Source of the DNA: a virus
Reading direction: 5' to 3' (one strand)
Virus record (IMG/VR): IMGVR_UViG_3300042938_002700
Span: 1 to 21,681 of that record
DNA length: 21,681 nucleotides
Shown here: positions 14,779 to 21,668 of the stretch, one piece after another
Position numbering within the stretch: the first letter of the stretch is position 1
Layout: every line of letters starts with the position of its first letter
The notes under the pieces: model-generated
What the model was told of the DNA's origin: nothing
Database searches by the model: none
The model's input: the letters and a program-made list of their open reading frames with translations, nothing else
Made by a program: the position numbers and the translations under genes

Positions 14779-15419
14779 TCACCTCTTCGCTTTCGCCAAC
14801 TCGGCCATCATCTCCAGAGGCGTCTGCTGTCGCTTGCGGAAGGAAGGCATGAGCATCTCCTCATCGAGGTTCTTGGCGCCCCATGCCGTGCAGACGACGG
14901 TGGCGATCCTTGCCGACTGCCGCCACTCGTCACCGAATGGCATGATCGAATCGAACGCTTCCCACTCCGCCAGCTCAGCCGCATCGACCGTTTCGAGCAG
15001 CTCCCTGTGAGACCGTCCGAGTGCAAGCGCGAGCTTGAACTCGAACAGTCTCCTGGGCCTGCTCAGGAGGCTTTTCCCAGCTCGTCGACGTCTTCCTTGG
15101 TGAACCGGTTGTGCCGCATGCACGCCGAGAAGAGCTTGTCGAGCACGGCGGCGGACTTCTCGCCGAGCTGCGGGATCTCCGCCTCGGAGAACAGCCGCTC
15201 GCCGTCTGCGTCGCACACGCACTTCGCGACGAGCTTCGCCCGGACGTTGTCGACGGACTTGTTGCCGCCAACGAAGTCCGACTCGAACCGGTCTCGCTCG
15301 GCGCCGCTCATCACGCGGATCATCACCGAACCGCCCCACTCGCCGTCGCCCGAAAGGTCGACTTCGATCAGCTTCTTGTCGTTCGCGGCCAGGATCTGGC
15401 CCTTCGTCAGGATCGCCAT
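14779..15419 (-). CDS. Tail assembly chaperone G-T fusion made by -1 ribosomal frameshift (about 213 aa)
   Basis: The T-like part, ending at 14779, has no start codon of its own near its natural beginning; the first in-frame methionine is well inside (IMPFGDEW). It is joined to the G-like gene by slippage on GGGAAAA at 15072-15078. Reading 116 residues in the G frame and 97 in the -1 frame gives about 213 residues. The T part resembles lambda gpT / DUF4035-type chaperones: LGRSHRELLETVDAAELAEW, EAFDSIMPFG, then a helix and a C-terminal MLMPSFRKRQ. As in lambda, it would bind the tape measure and recruit tail tube protein during tail assembly. A 186-codon open frame to 15339 is shadow in its first half. 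Confidence 0.85.
15050..15078 (-). promoter_or_regulatory. Programmed -1 frameshift site GGGAAAA plus possible stimulatory hairpin
   Basis: On the minus strand the heptamer G GGA AAA lies at 15078-15072 in the G frame, fitting X XXY YYZ and leading into the -1 frame of the T-like part. The G-frame stop TGA is at 15065-15063. A stem CTCCTG (15069-15064) with CAGGAG (15055-15050) and an 8-base loop begins 2 bases after the heptamer. That spacing is short for a classical stimulator, so the hairpin is a weaker claim than the heptamer. Confidence 0.85.
15063..15419 (-). CDS. Tail assembly chaperone G-like protein, unshifted product (118 aa)
   Basis: The ATG at 15419 follows GAGG with 9 bases of spacing. 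Start MAILTKGQILAANDKKLIEV, a beta domain with GGSVMIRVMSGAERDRFE, a cysteine-containing middle and an acidic helical end fit phage tail assembly chaperones that sit between tail tube and tape measure genes. It is the major product. A minority of ribosomes would shift 3 codons before its stop to make the longer G-T form. It acts in virion assembly in the cytoplasm and is not expected in the finished particle. Confidence 0.85.
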   Translation of the reverse strand: MAILTKGQILAANDKKLIEVDLSGDGEWGGSVMIRVMSGAERDRFESDFVGGNKSVDNVRAKLVAKCVCDADGERLFSEAEIPQLGEKSAAVLDKLFSACMRHNRFTKEDVDELGKAS

Positions 15420-15444
15420 CTTCTTCTGCCTCTACGTTGGAGAA

Positions 15445-15861
15445 CTATCGATCTGTAAACTTGAACGTCGCGTTTCCAAGTACGAACTCGCCGACTTTGT
15501 ACTGGCTGCCGAGTTCCGAAAGGAACGCGAGGCGAGCTGGGGCCGTGTCCTCCGGCGACCCCACAACAACCAGCCGTCTTTTCATTCCGACGTGTGCTTC
15601 CGTAAGCTGCCCCACGTCGTAGTAGTCAATGTTCAAACTGCCCGGGTCCAGAACGCCGTAGTCGATGCTTTTGACGACCATGACGTGACCGGAATCGAAA
15701 TCGTCTTGCACGACAGTCTCAGCCGACCCACCGACAATGCCCATCGACGTGATGTCGACTTCGCCTGCGGCGGACCGGCTGTACTGCATTCCAGTTGCCT
15801 GGAGTTCAATCGAGCCCCACAAAAGTCTTACAGTGCTCGGGCGGGGCTCGATGAATGGCAT
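15445..15861 (-). CDS. Tail tube-like protein, second paralogue (138 aa)
   Basis: The ATG at 15861 lies 3 bases after the stop of the upstream paralogue (TGACACATG). It shares with it the start MP(F/Y), a strand followed by GS/GT and IEL/VFT, a DIT/DVTG motif near residue 37, and the ending VGE, two residues, GNATFKF/GNATFRL. The fold is likely the beta barrel of phage tail tube proteins. It is 15 residues longer than its neighbour, with a longer middle (DYGVLDPGSLNIDYYDVGQL). One of the pair would be the major tube protein; the other may cap the tube, form a tip-proximal ring or decorate it. Confidence 0.75.
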   Translation of the reverse strand: MPFIEPRPSTVRLLWGSIELQATGMQYSRSAAGEVDITSMGIVGGSAETVVQDDFDSGHVMVVKSIDYGVLDPGSLNIDYYDVGQLTEAHVGMKRRLVVVGSPEDTAPARLAFLSELGSQYKVGEFVLGNATFKFTDR

Positions 15862-15864
15862 GTG

Positions 15865-16236
15865 TCAGTTGAGGGTGAGCCGGAACGTCGCGTTGCCGGA
15901 GATCAGCTCGCCGACCTTGGCCGAGACCTGAGCCGACGTGCAGAGAGCCGCCGTGGGGAGGCCCGCCGTGAACGCGGCGTTCGAGCCGCTGCCGTCGATC
16001 GTCCAGGTGATCTGGCCGGTCGCGGTCATCTGCGGGAGCGTGAGCCCCATGAAGTCGATCGACAGCTCGTCTCCATCGCGGATCGGCCCGAGGCGGTACG
16101 AGCGGTACGAACCGTTCGGCGACTCCAGCCCCGTGACGTCGATCTCGGGCGTTTTCTTGGACGCCTGGATGGACATGCAGGTGAAGACGGTCCCACCAAA
16201 CGCGAACTTGATCCCCTGCGACGGTTCGTAAGGCAT
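15865..16236 (-). CDS. Tail tube-like protein, first paralogue (123 aa), probable major tail protein
   Basis: The ATG at 16236 is preceded by AGGAGGG with 9 bases of spacing, one of the strongest ribosome sites in the window, as expected for an abundant structural protein. The sequence is beta-rich: KFAFGGTVFTCMSIQ, EIDVTGLESPNGSYRSYR, DGDELSIDFMGLTLPQM, GQITWTIDGSG and final GNATFRLTLN. The position between the tail terminator and the chaperones is canonical for the tail tube gene. Assignment is by position, fold-like pattern and its relation to the 15445 paralogue, not by a diagnostic motif. Confidence 0.78.
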   Translation of the reverse strand: MPYEPSQGIKFAFGGTVFTCMSIQASKKTPEIDVTGLESPNGSYRSYRLGPIRDGDELSIDFMGLTLPQMTATGQITWTIDGSGSNAAFTAGLPTAALCTSAQVSAKVGELISGNATFRLTLN

Positions 16237-16255
16237 GTGTCAGTCCCTCCTAGGA

Positions 16256-16651
16256 CTATTCCTGAAATCTGATCTCGTACACCTGGTCGACTCGGTAAAG
16301 CGGTTTGCCACGACCTTCGAGCGGAGGCTCCATACTGTCGCTCTCTGACGCTAGGGCCGATGTAATGATTTTCGCCCCTCCGCCCTCACCCGTAAAGTTG
16401 TTGAGCGATCCCCTGACAGCGGTGGCCAGGTCCTTGCACTCGAAGTAAGACTCCGACACGATCGCGACAGCAAACGTGCCGACGGGGACGGGGAACGTGC
16501 CCCCGAGCCCCTTCTCCCGCCTGGTGCCGGTGCGGCGATAGACAATCAGCGGGAACGGAGCGTTCTGGACGGCCATGACCGGGTAGACACCGGCGGTCGG
16601 CGCGGCCGACGCGACCCTGTCGCGGATGAGGATTTCAGGAGACGCCGACAT
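16256..16651 (-). CDS. Tail terminator/completion protein, DUF3168-like (131 aa)
   Basis: The pattern fits small tail completion proteins (DUF3168 / gp17-like, functionally like lambda gpU): an N-terminal helix ILIRDRVASAA, then GVYPVMAVQNAPFPLIVYRR, a strand pair GTFAVAIVSES, a helix CKDLATAVRGSLNNF and a C-terminal YRVDQVYEIRF. Such proteins cap the tail tube and join it to the head. The ATG at 16651 has AAGGGA 7 bases upstream and overlaps the end of the upstream gp10-like gene by 17 bases. Confidence 0.8.
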   Translation of the reverse strand: MSASPEILIRDRVASAAPTAGVYPVMAVQNAPFPLIVYRRTGTRREKGLGGTFPVPVGTFAVAIVSESYFECKDLATAVRGSLNNFTGEGGGAKIITSALASESDSMEPPLEGRGKPLYRVDQVYEIRFQE

Positions 16652-17049
16652 CGCGAGTTCCCTTCGACATCATTTCGAGGACCTCGCCCGAGAACGACTC
16701 GGCGGTTTCCTCCATGATCACTTCAAGTTCGCCGGCGGTGATCCACCGCTTCCTCTTCGACTGGGCCGAAAAGAGGACGCTTCTTCGCGTCGGTGGCTCG
16801 GGGCGAAGAACGCTCTTCGGGCCGGCCGTCTCGACGCCTTTCTCGTAGCCGACGGAGATCGTCGTCGTTCGGGAACGACATGACCGACGACGGGAGGTCT
16901 CCGCTGAAGCCGACCGGCGTGGCTGCGCGGAGCCTGTCCTCGAACCGCTCGGCGACCGCCTCCAGAGACCTGGCGATGCCCATCTTTTCGGCGATGGCCA
17001 GCACGGACTCAGAGACCTCGTCGACGCCTTCGAGCCTGATCGTGATCAC
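16635..17049 (-). CDS. HK97 gp10-like head-tail/tail protein with a disrupted reading frame (about 137 aa if restored)
   Basis: It starts at GTG 17049, overlapping the upstream TGA as GTGA. Residues 1-63 read naturally (VITIRLEGVDEVSESVLAI, LRAATPVGFSGDLPSSVMSF), but the frame then becomes arginine-rich and ends at 16723. Moving forward one base near 16860-16875 restores a convincing sequence (ISVGYEKGVETAGPKSVLR, then ITAGELEVIMEETAESF) to a stop at 16635. The restored length and the 17-base overlap with the next gene fit the HK97 gp10-like family. There is one extra base relative to an intact gene, possibly in the AAC/GAC run. This may be a sequencing error, a real mutation or, least likely, a +1 programmed shift; no recognised +1 slippery site is visible. 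Confidence 0.75.
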
Positions 17050-17384
17050 GAGGACTGCTCCTTGCAGGTGAGCTTGTGCCCCTCGCGGTTGCCGATCTCC
17101 GTGATGTTCACGACGTCGAGCGTCCGGCTCGGGGATCGGCTGACCCAGACGATTCGCATGTCGTTGGTGAGGCCGTTCGTGAACGGACGGAACGACACCA
17201 TGTGGGTCCCGACCGTGCGGACACGCTCGCCGTTGACGTACTCGTCGAGCTGCTTGCCCTCGATCTTGGCCCACCGCGTGCAGAATGTGGCCCAGGTCTG
17301 GGTCACCTCGCCGTAGGCGTTCGTCGACTTGACCGGCTGCTCGATGCGAATTGACTCGCGGCACTCTCCGGCCCTGAAGTTCAC
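17046..17384 (-). CDS. Head closure / head-tail joining protein, SPP1 gp16-like (112 aa)
   Basis: The start is GTG at 17384, overlapping the upstream TGA as GTGA; the longer open frame to 17792 is arginine-rich shadow. Sequence pattern: RESIRIEQPVKSTNAYGEVT, QTWATFCTRWAKIEGKQLDE, then THMVSFRPFTNGLTNDMRIVW and a final DVVNITEIGNREGHKLTCKE. This matches the small beta-barrel head closure (Phage_H_T_join) family, including the typical 'G.. W.....WA.I....G.E' run and the closing strand that reports binding of the connector. It would sit under the gp6-like connector and stop DNA leakage after packaging. Confidence 0.83.
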   Translation of the reverse strand: MNFRAGECRESIRIEQPVKSTNAYGEVTQTWATFCTRWAKIEGKQLDEYVNGERVRTVGTHMVSFRPFTNGLTNDMRIVWVSRSPSRTLDVVNITEIGNREGHKLTCKEQSS

Positions 17385-18022
17385 CGGTACTGCCCCCAGG
17401 AGATCGTCCCGAGCATCAGGTTGACCGCCATCGGCACCGGGTTCATCGCCCCCTGGACGACCGCCTCGCGTGTGCCGTACCAATGAGCCAGCATGAACAT
17501 CATCGCGTTCTTCACCGGCTGCGGCGTGCTGTCGGCGCCGTCGCCGTAGCCGGCCCACCAGGTCACGATCACGTCGTTCTCGGCACCTCTCGCCGAGGGC
17601 CAGTACAGGTTCCACTGCGGCCGAATGCACGGCGGCGTAGAGTCGCGATCGATCCTGAAGTTGTCGTACGGGATCGGCTCGTAGACGGCGTTGGACGGGA
17701 TGTACGTCACCACCGGCGTGTCGCCCGGGTAGATCGGAGGACGCGGCAGCTCGATGTCCCACGGGGGGAATACGTCGAGAGCCATCCGCCACTGAGACCG
17801 GACGAAAGTGCGGTCGCAGTAGGTCTCTGCATAGAACCGCGAGGCAGTGATCAGGCCCTGGATGTACGAATCGTCATCGTTGAAGTCGCGGTCGATGCGG
17901 AGGTGCTGTTTCGCCTCCGACACCGACACGGGCTCAACCAGGGGGCCGGCCGCCCGGGTCAATGACCGGTACCGGAGGTTCCCTCGCTGGGTGATTTCGT
18001 AGTACCTGTAGGCGCGGCTCAA
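17381..18022 (-). CDS. gp6-like head-tail connector protein (213 aa)
   Basis: I place the start at TTG 18022, overlapping the upstream TGA as TTGA, with AGGGG 9 bases upstream. No ATG or GTG gives a sensible start, and the longer frame to 18148 is shadow. The helix-loop-helix signature of HK97 gp6 / YqbG-like connectors is clear: VSVSEAKQHLRID, DDDSYIQGLITASRFYAETY, CDRTFV. A long middle with WPSARGAENDVIVTWWAGYG and a C-terminal helix follows (VKNAMMFMLAHWYGTRE), again typical. It would form the ring attached to the portal. The portal itself is not in the window. Confidence 0.85.
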   Translation of the reverse strand: MSRAYRYYEITQRGNLRYRSLTRAAGPLVEPVSVSEAKQHLRIDRDFNDDDSYIQGLITASRFYAETYCDRTFVRSQWRMALDVFPPWDIELPRPPIYPGDTPVVTYIPSNAVYEPIPYDNFRIDRDSTPPCIRPQWNLYWPSARGAENDVIVTWWAGYGDGADSTPQPVKNAMMFMLAHWYGTREAVVQGAMNPVPMAVNLMLGTISWGQYR

Positions 18023-18234
18023 CGTCGCTTGCCCCTGTTCTGCTCTGTCGCGTACTCCACGCTCGCGGTCGGGGCCACGGCGGCCTCGACGACGTTCTGC
18101 TCGGAGCGGCTGGCCTTCACGTACTCGGCGATGCCGTCGAACACCCACTGTCGAGCCATCGGCGAGAAGATCTCGACGACGTCTCCGGCCTTGTTCCAGC
18201 CCCAGTCCTTCAGCATCTTGACTTTGTCAACCAT
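18019..18234 (-). CDS. Small conserved phage protein (71 aa) next to the connector
   Basis: The ATG at 18234 overlaps the end of the glycosyltransferase gene by 8 bases and has AGGA 9 bases upstream. The N-terminal half, VKMLKDWGWNKAGDVVEI and VFDGIAEYVK, matches a small SH3-like motif seen in many phages (K-x-L-K-x, A-G-D-V-V-E, then a helix ending G-I-A-E). The C-terminal half, residues 43-71, is low-complexity and ends in a basic NRGKRR tail. Function is unknown; such genes commonly sit between capsid and connector genes. Confidence 0.7.
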   Translation of the reverse strand: MVDKVKMLKDWGWNKAGDVVEIFSPMARQWVFDGIAEYVKASRSEQNVVEAAVAPTASVEYATEQNRGKRR

Positions 18235-18988
18235 TGCCGCTCTTCCTCGAATGGTCTTCGGATCCCCACGCCTCCGGTGGTCTCCGTCCGCCGTCGTTCC
18301 AGAAGTGAGTCGGGTACTGATGGATCGCCTGGAGCTTCTGGTCTGGCCAGGTGATCACGAGTTCCGCATGACCGATCGAAACCTGCGGACACACCGCAGC
18401 GGTGTTGCCGGCCTCTCGAAACTTGCGCCAGAAGAATATGTCAGGATCGACGCGGCCTTCGCCCCAGTCGTTCTCTTCGTTCGGCACGCCGATGAACCAC
18501 GGCTTCTTCATCCGACGCAGGGCCGCCGTGCGGATGATGGTCAAGCCGAAGTGGGCCGTGTCGACCGGCTGGGCCTGTTTTGTAAACCACTCCGGATCGA
18601 GCGTGATCTCCGTCGGGCCGTTCCCCGTCATGCCTGCCGGCGTGAACATCAACGTCTTGTCGTCCCTCTTCGTCTGAAGCGGGGCGATCGCATCGACGCC
18701 GCTGATCAGCATCGCCGAGAAGAGCCTGGTCAGGCAGTCCGGCTCGAAGACGCTGTCGTAGTCCATCGTGACCACGAAATCGTTTCCGGCCTCTTCCTTC
18801 GAGAGGTCGGACAGGATCCTGGTCATCGTCTGGTCCCAAAAAGCACCAGTCCCCTTGGTGATATTCACACCGTGGGGACTGAATGCCGAGAAGGCGCAGA
18901 AGAAGTTGTCCTGGAAGCCCAGTCTTGGAACCGACATGCAGGCCGCAACCTTCACGTCGTGTTCAACATTGCCAACGATCACTCGCAT
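18227..18988 (-). CDS. GT-A-type glycosyltransferase-like protein within the head gene module (253 aa)
   Basis: The likely start is ATG 18988; GGAG lies 10 bases upstream and a stronger AGGAGG 17 bases upstream. FVVTMDYDSVFEPDCL holds a DxD motif (D76, D78) on a strand, as in nucleotide-sugar-binding GT-A folds. Further marks are GVDAIAPLQ (97-105), AHFGLTIIRTAALRRM (145-160) and VDPDIFFWRKFREAG (180-194), which resembles the ED-x-x-x-x-x-R-x-x-x-G acceptor region. Residues 1-20 are strand-like (VKVAACMSVPRLG). A role in adding sugars to capsid or to other virion proteins is inferred from position. The donor and acceptor are unknown. Confidence 0.78.
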   Translation of the reverse strand: MRVIVGNVEHDVKVAACMSVPRLGFQDNFFCAFSAFSPHGVNITKGTGAFWDQTMTRILSDLSKEEAGNDFVVTMDYDSVFEPDCLTRLFSAMLISGVDAIAPLQTKRDDKTLMFTPAGMTGNGPTEITLDPEWFTKQAQPVDTAHFGLTIIRTAALRRMKKPWFIGVPNEENDWGEGRVDPDIFFWRKFREAGNTAAVCPQVSIGHAELVITWPDQKLQAIHQYPTHFWNDGGRRPPEAWGSEDHSRKSGNG

Positions 18989-19034
18989 CGAGCACTGTCT
19001 CCATACCTCCTACAGCATGGAAATTGGACCGTGA

Positions 19035-19472
19035 TCAGCCGCTGACGAAGCTGTTGACTCCGGCACCGCTGGCCGTGATCGGCATATCGACGCCCCGTCC
19101 GAGGCGAGCCGAGGAGGCGACCGCCACAGCGGCGGTCCCACCGGGCGTGCAGACAACGGTCACGTACCGACGGGCTCCCTTGAGATCGAAGTTGAACCGA
19201 GCCACGGCGCCGACGTTGGCCCCCGTGGTCGAGCCGGCCCCGATGACAGCCGCCATGCCGCTGACGTCCGCCTGGCCGGAGCCGGCGGTGTCGCTCTGCT
19301 GGAGCTTGAGGACGCTCGCGTACGAGGCGGTGGCCGTGGCGAACGGGGAGATCGCCACGTCAACCGACAGGTACTCGAATCCCAGGGTGTCGATCTCGTG
19401 AGAGTGAGTCGCGTTGGTGGCGACGCTCGCAGAGATCTTGGTGGCCGACTTCGTGCCTTCGAGGTGATTCAC
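19035..19472 (-). CDS. Putative accessory/decoration head protein (145 aa)
   Basis: The start is GTG at 19472 with GGAG 9 bases upstream. The protein is beta-rich, alanine/glycine/serine-rich and lacks cysteine pairs except a single VVCTPGG strand. Pieces reading IDTLGFEYLSVDVAIS, SVLKLQQSDTAGSGQAD and ARFNFDLKGARRYVTVVC are typical of small phage proteins encoded directly after the major capsid. Gene order and the jelly-roll-like strand pattern suggest a capsid decoration or minor head protein. I do not know a named family. Confidence 0.65.
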   Translation of the reverse strand: MNHLEGTKSATKISASVATNATHSHEIDTLGFEYLSVDVAISPFATATASYASVLKLQQSDTAGSGQADVSGMAAVIGAGSTTGANVGAVARFNFDLKGARRYVTVVCTPGGTAAVAVASSARLGRGVDMPITASGAGVNSFVSG

Positions 19473-19518
19473 TTCTATCTACTCCAGGGAGGGGTGTGTG
19501 TGGTATCCAGACTCAGGA

Positions 19519-20991
19519 TCAGGCAAGGGCCGTGCGGAGACCGACGATCGGGCCGGCAACGGTGTTGCTGCCGCAGTCGTGAGTCACGCAATCGAACCGG
19601 GTCGACGCCACGAGCAGCGTCTGGTCGAGTTCCGCGTAGCGGTCGACCGACGTGCGGAGCTGGAGGCCACGCCGCGTGGCGTACATCGAGGAGAGCGACA
19701 TGTCGCCCAGGATGAACTTGATCTGACCGGGATCGCTCCCGAGGGTGTTGTTCATCGTGTGCACGAAGTTGACCTTGTATCCGAGCAGCCGAAGCTCCGG
19801 AGCCTGGGTCAGGTTGTCCTGGGTGTTGCCGCCGGCCATGGTGCCGACATTGCTCGACAGCCCGAGCCGCTGGACAGCGGACGAGTAGGCCGCCGGCGAG
19901 CAGTACCACTGAGCGTTGGCGCGGGCGAAGAGGGGGACTCGGCCAGCCGCAGCGATGAAGTCGTCGATGGTCAGCGTTTCCAGACTCACGTGGCCGGCTG
20001 CGGCCGTCACGAGTGACTGGCTGTGCTGGCCGTCGTTGAGCTTCGTGGCCGCTCCGACAATTCCGCCGTCATTTCCGGCGCCGGTTCCGACGAAGCCCAC
20101 TCGGTCTACGAGGATTGCGATGGCTCTCGCAGTCTCCGTTGCCAAATAGTCTCCGAGGTTAATAACGGACGCGTCTTCGAGGATCTCGCTCGACATCCGG
20201 TTCGAGACGGCGACCTTCTTGGCCACGAGCTGCACGCGGTCCCAGGTGGCGTCGGAATCGGGAATCGCCGTGTTCTCACCGACGAAGTAGGCCTGGAGCC
20301 CACCGACGCGGCGAGGAACGATGAGCGTGTCGGACGCCATGTTCACGTTGCGAGCGGCGGCAGGGAAGGCACCGTACTGCTCGACAAGGACGATGATCTC
20401 GTTGAGAATCTCGTCGTTGACGAACACACCGCCGAGCGAGTTGACATTCTCGCCGAGGGCACGACTCTCGACGCCGGCGACACCGTGTTCACGGCACCAC
20501 TGGGCGGCCGTCTGGTCGCCCGCGAGAGTGGCCCGGAAGAACATGCCGGCACGGTAGGCCCGCTCTTCGGCGTTGCCGCCCTTGAAGCCCTTGAGCCGAC
20601 CGGCCCCCGGGAGATTGTGGTAGATCGACACGCTTCGGGTCTCCTTCTGGGTGTTGGCTGCATTGGACGGAGAGGCCGGAGCGGCCTTGTCGATGACGGA
20701 TCGCATCTCCAGCTCGCGGGCGGCGACGCCCTCGTAGAACTTGATGCTGTCGCGGAGCTTTTCGGCACGTTCGCAGAGGCAGCGGAGCTTCTTCTGCTTG
20801 TGCATCTCGGCCTCTTCGTCGGGCTCCTCAGCCCCTTCGTCATACGACGACTTCTCAGGGTTCTCGGGCATCTGAGACTCGTCGCCGGCGGGCTCGGCTG
20901 CGGGCGGCTGCTCGTCGCCCATCGCGCCCATTTCGGCGAGGACCGACGCCAGCTCGTCAAGAAGAGCCTTGACTTTGTTCGACGCTGCCAT
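19519..20991 (-). CDS. Major capsid protein, HK97 fold (490 aa)
   Basis: Residues about 187-480 are a clear HK97-type capsid: GGVFVNDEILNEIIVLVEQY, VNMASDTLIVPRRVGG, ATWDRVQLVAKKVAVSNRMS, SEILEDASVINLGDYLATET, and late DDFIAAAGRVP and LGYKVNFVH. The first 115 residues are a charged delta/scaffold-like domain: helix 4-24, an acidic proline/glutamate-rich linker 25-63, and helix 66-101. Cleavage by a head protease around residues 115-140 is plausible but the protease is not in the window. The ATG at 20991 follows AAGGA with 10 bases of spacing. The 90-base gap to the next gene upstream shows no strong promoter. Confidence 0.93.
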   Translation of the reverse strand: MAASNKVKALLDELASVLAEMGAMGDEQPPAAEPAGDESQMPENPEKSSYDEGAEEPDEEAEMHKQKKLRCLCERAEKLRDSIKFYEGVAARELEMRSVIDKAAPASPSNAANTQKETRSVSIYHNLPGAGRLKGFKGGNAEERAYRAGMFFRATLAGDQTAAQWCREHGVAGVESRALGENVNSLGGVFVNDEILNEIIVLVEQYGAFPAAARNVNMASDTLIVPRRVGGLQAYFVGENTAIPDSDATWDRVQLVAKKVAVSNRMSSEILEDASVINLGDYLATETARAIAILVDRVGFVGTGAGNDGGIVGAATKLNDGQHSQSLVTAAAGHVSLETLTIDDFIAAAGRVPLFARANAQWYCSPAAYSSAVQRLGLSSNVGTMAGGNTQDNLTQAPELRLLGYKVNFVHTMNNTLGSDPGQIKFILGDMSLSSMYATRRGLQLRTSVDRYAELDQTLLVASTRFDCVTHDCGSNTVAGPIVGLRTALA

Positions 20992-21081
20992 GAGAGATGC
21001 TTCCTTGCGGTTGTGATTCGTGAAGCCAACTTTGTGGCGACACGTTCAACCTATGCAAAAGGAAGCGACAGCCCGAAGAGA

Positions 21082-21273
21082 CTATTTTTGTACGATACAA
21101 CTTTTTTTCACGCCGGCCGATCGTCTCCAGACTTCGGCGGACGGAACGATCGATCGTGCCTGGCTGCCGCACAGAGGGCATTCGAGATAGCGGACCTGCT
21201 CGTCACCGCACTTTTTGCTCGTGCGTGTCCGCATTCTTCCGGTGCATCTCGGGCACTTGTCGCCGCTCTGCAT
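21082..21273 (-). CDS. Small zinc-ribbon protein (63 aa)
   Basis: Four cysteines at residues 7, 10, 32 and 35 (CPRC and CPLC) make a zinc ribbon, with an RTRTSKK basic linker and RYLECPLCG. It resembles the Ogr/Delta-like or NrdR-like ribbons found in phage regulators, which suggests DNA, RNA or protein binding, but the match is to general shape only. The ATG at 21273 overlaps the upstream stop as TGATG. It lies directly before the major capsid gene, where portal or protease genes would usually be. Confidence 0.75.
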   Translation of the reverse strand: MQSGDKCPRCTGRMRTRTSKKCGDEQVRYLECPLCGSQARSIVPSAEVWRRSAGVKKSCIVQK

Positions 21274-21668
21274 CAGCGTTTCCCTCTGCGGGTTCTCACC
21301 GCGTGCGCGATATCGCCGGCTGCGACGTCAACGACCGTTGGAACAACGTACGCCGCGACGAGAGCGCCGGCCGTGGTTGCGAGAACCTTGAAGCCGCTCT
21401 TGATGAGCTTCACGACGTAGGCCTGCGAATTGGACTTCACGACGATCTCGGTGGTCTTGGGCACGGAAGCCTTGGCGATGGACTTCACCCGAGAGATCTC
21501 GGCGTCGCTGAGCCTCCCGGTCTGGCTGCGTGGGTAGACGGTGATCGTGCTCTTGGTCATGTCGACGTTGAACGACTTCTGGCCCTTGGAGTTCACGACC
21601 GTGATGTGCAGGGCGTCGCCCTTCACGTCCGCCTTTGTCCTCTCCGTCCCGCCGAGCTTCTTCACCAT
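21273..21668 (-). CDS. Hypothetical protein with hydrophobic C-terminal segment (131 aa)
   Basis: The ATG at 21668 has AAGG 9 bases upstream. Residues 1-85 look soluble and beta-rich (DALHITVVNSKGQKSFNVD, STITVYPRS, then a helix SDAEISRVKSIAKAS). Residues about 93-120 are hydrophobic (FKVLATTAGALVAAYVVP), possibly one membrane span, followed by a basic tail ending RTRRGKR. No family is recognised. It is coupled by a 1-base overlap to the zinc ribbon gene. The upstream region lies outside the window, so the N-terminus could be extended only if an earlier start is preferred. Confidence 0.65.
   Translation of the reverse strand: MVKKLGGTERTKADVKGDALHITVVNSKGQKSFNVDMTKSTITVYPRSQTGRLSDAEISRVKSIAKASVPKTTEIVVKSNSQAYVVKLIKSGFKVLATTAGALVAAYVVPTVVDVAAGDIAHAVRTRRGKR

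Noticed and set aside
14539-16272. 577-codon open frame on the plus strand
   Set aside because: It is antisense to tape measure, chaperone and tube genes that all have family support; its translation is arginine/leucine-rich with no domain and there is no ribosome site.
16855-16880. Programmed +1 frameshift in the gp10-like gene
   Set aside because: No known +1 slippery codon or flanking stimulator is seen; an extra base from error or mutation explains it more simply.
17385-17792. Long N-terminal extension of the head closure gene
   Set aside because: The translation is arginine/glycine-rich and lies over the connector gene; the GTGA overlap start at 17384 gives a normal family length.
18023-18148. 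N-terminal extension of the connector gene
   Set aside because: Arginine-rich shadow of the 71-aa gene; the TTGA overlap start at 18022 fits the operon pattern.
21102-21108. Run of seven T residues as a terminator
   Set aside because: It lies inside the zinc-ribbon coding sequence as lysine codons on the minus strand and has no preceding GC-rich stem.
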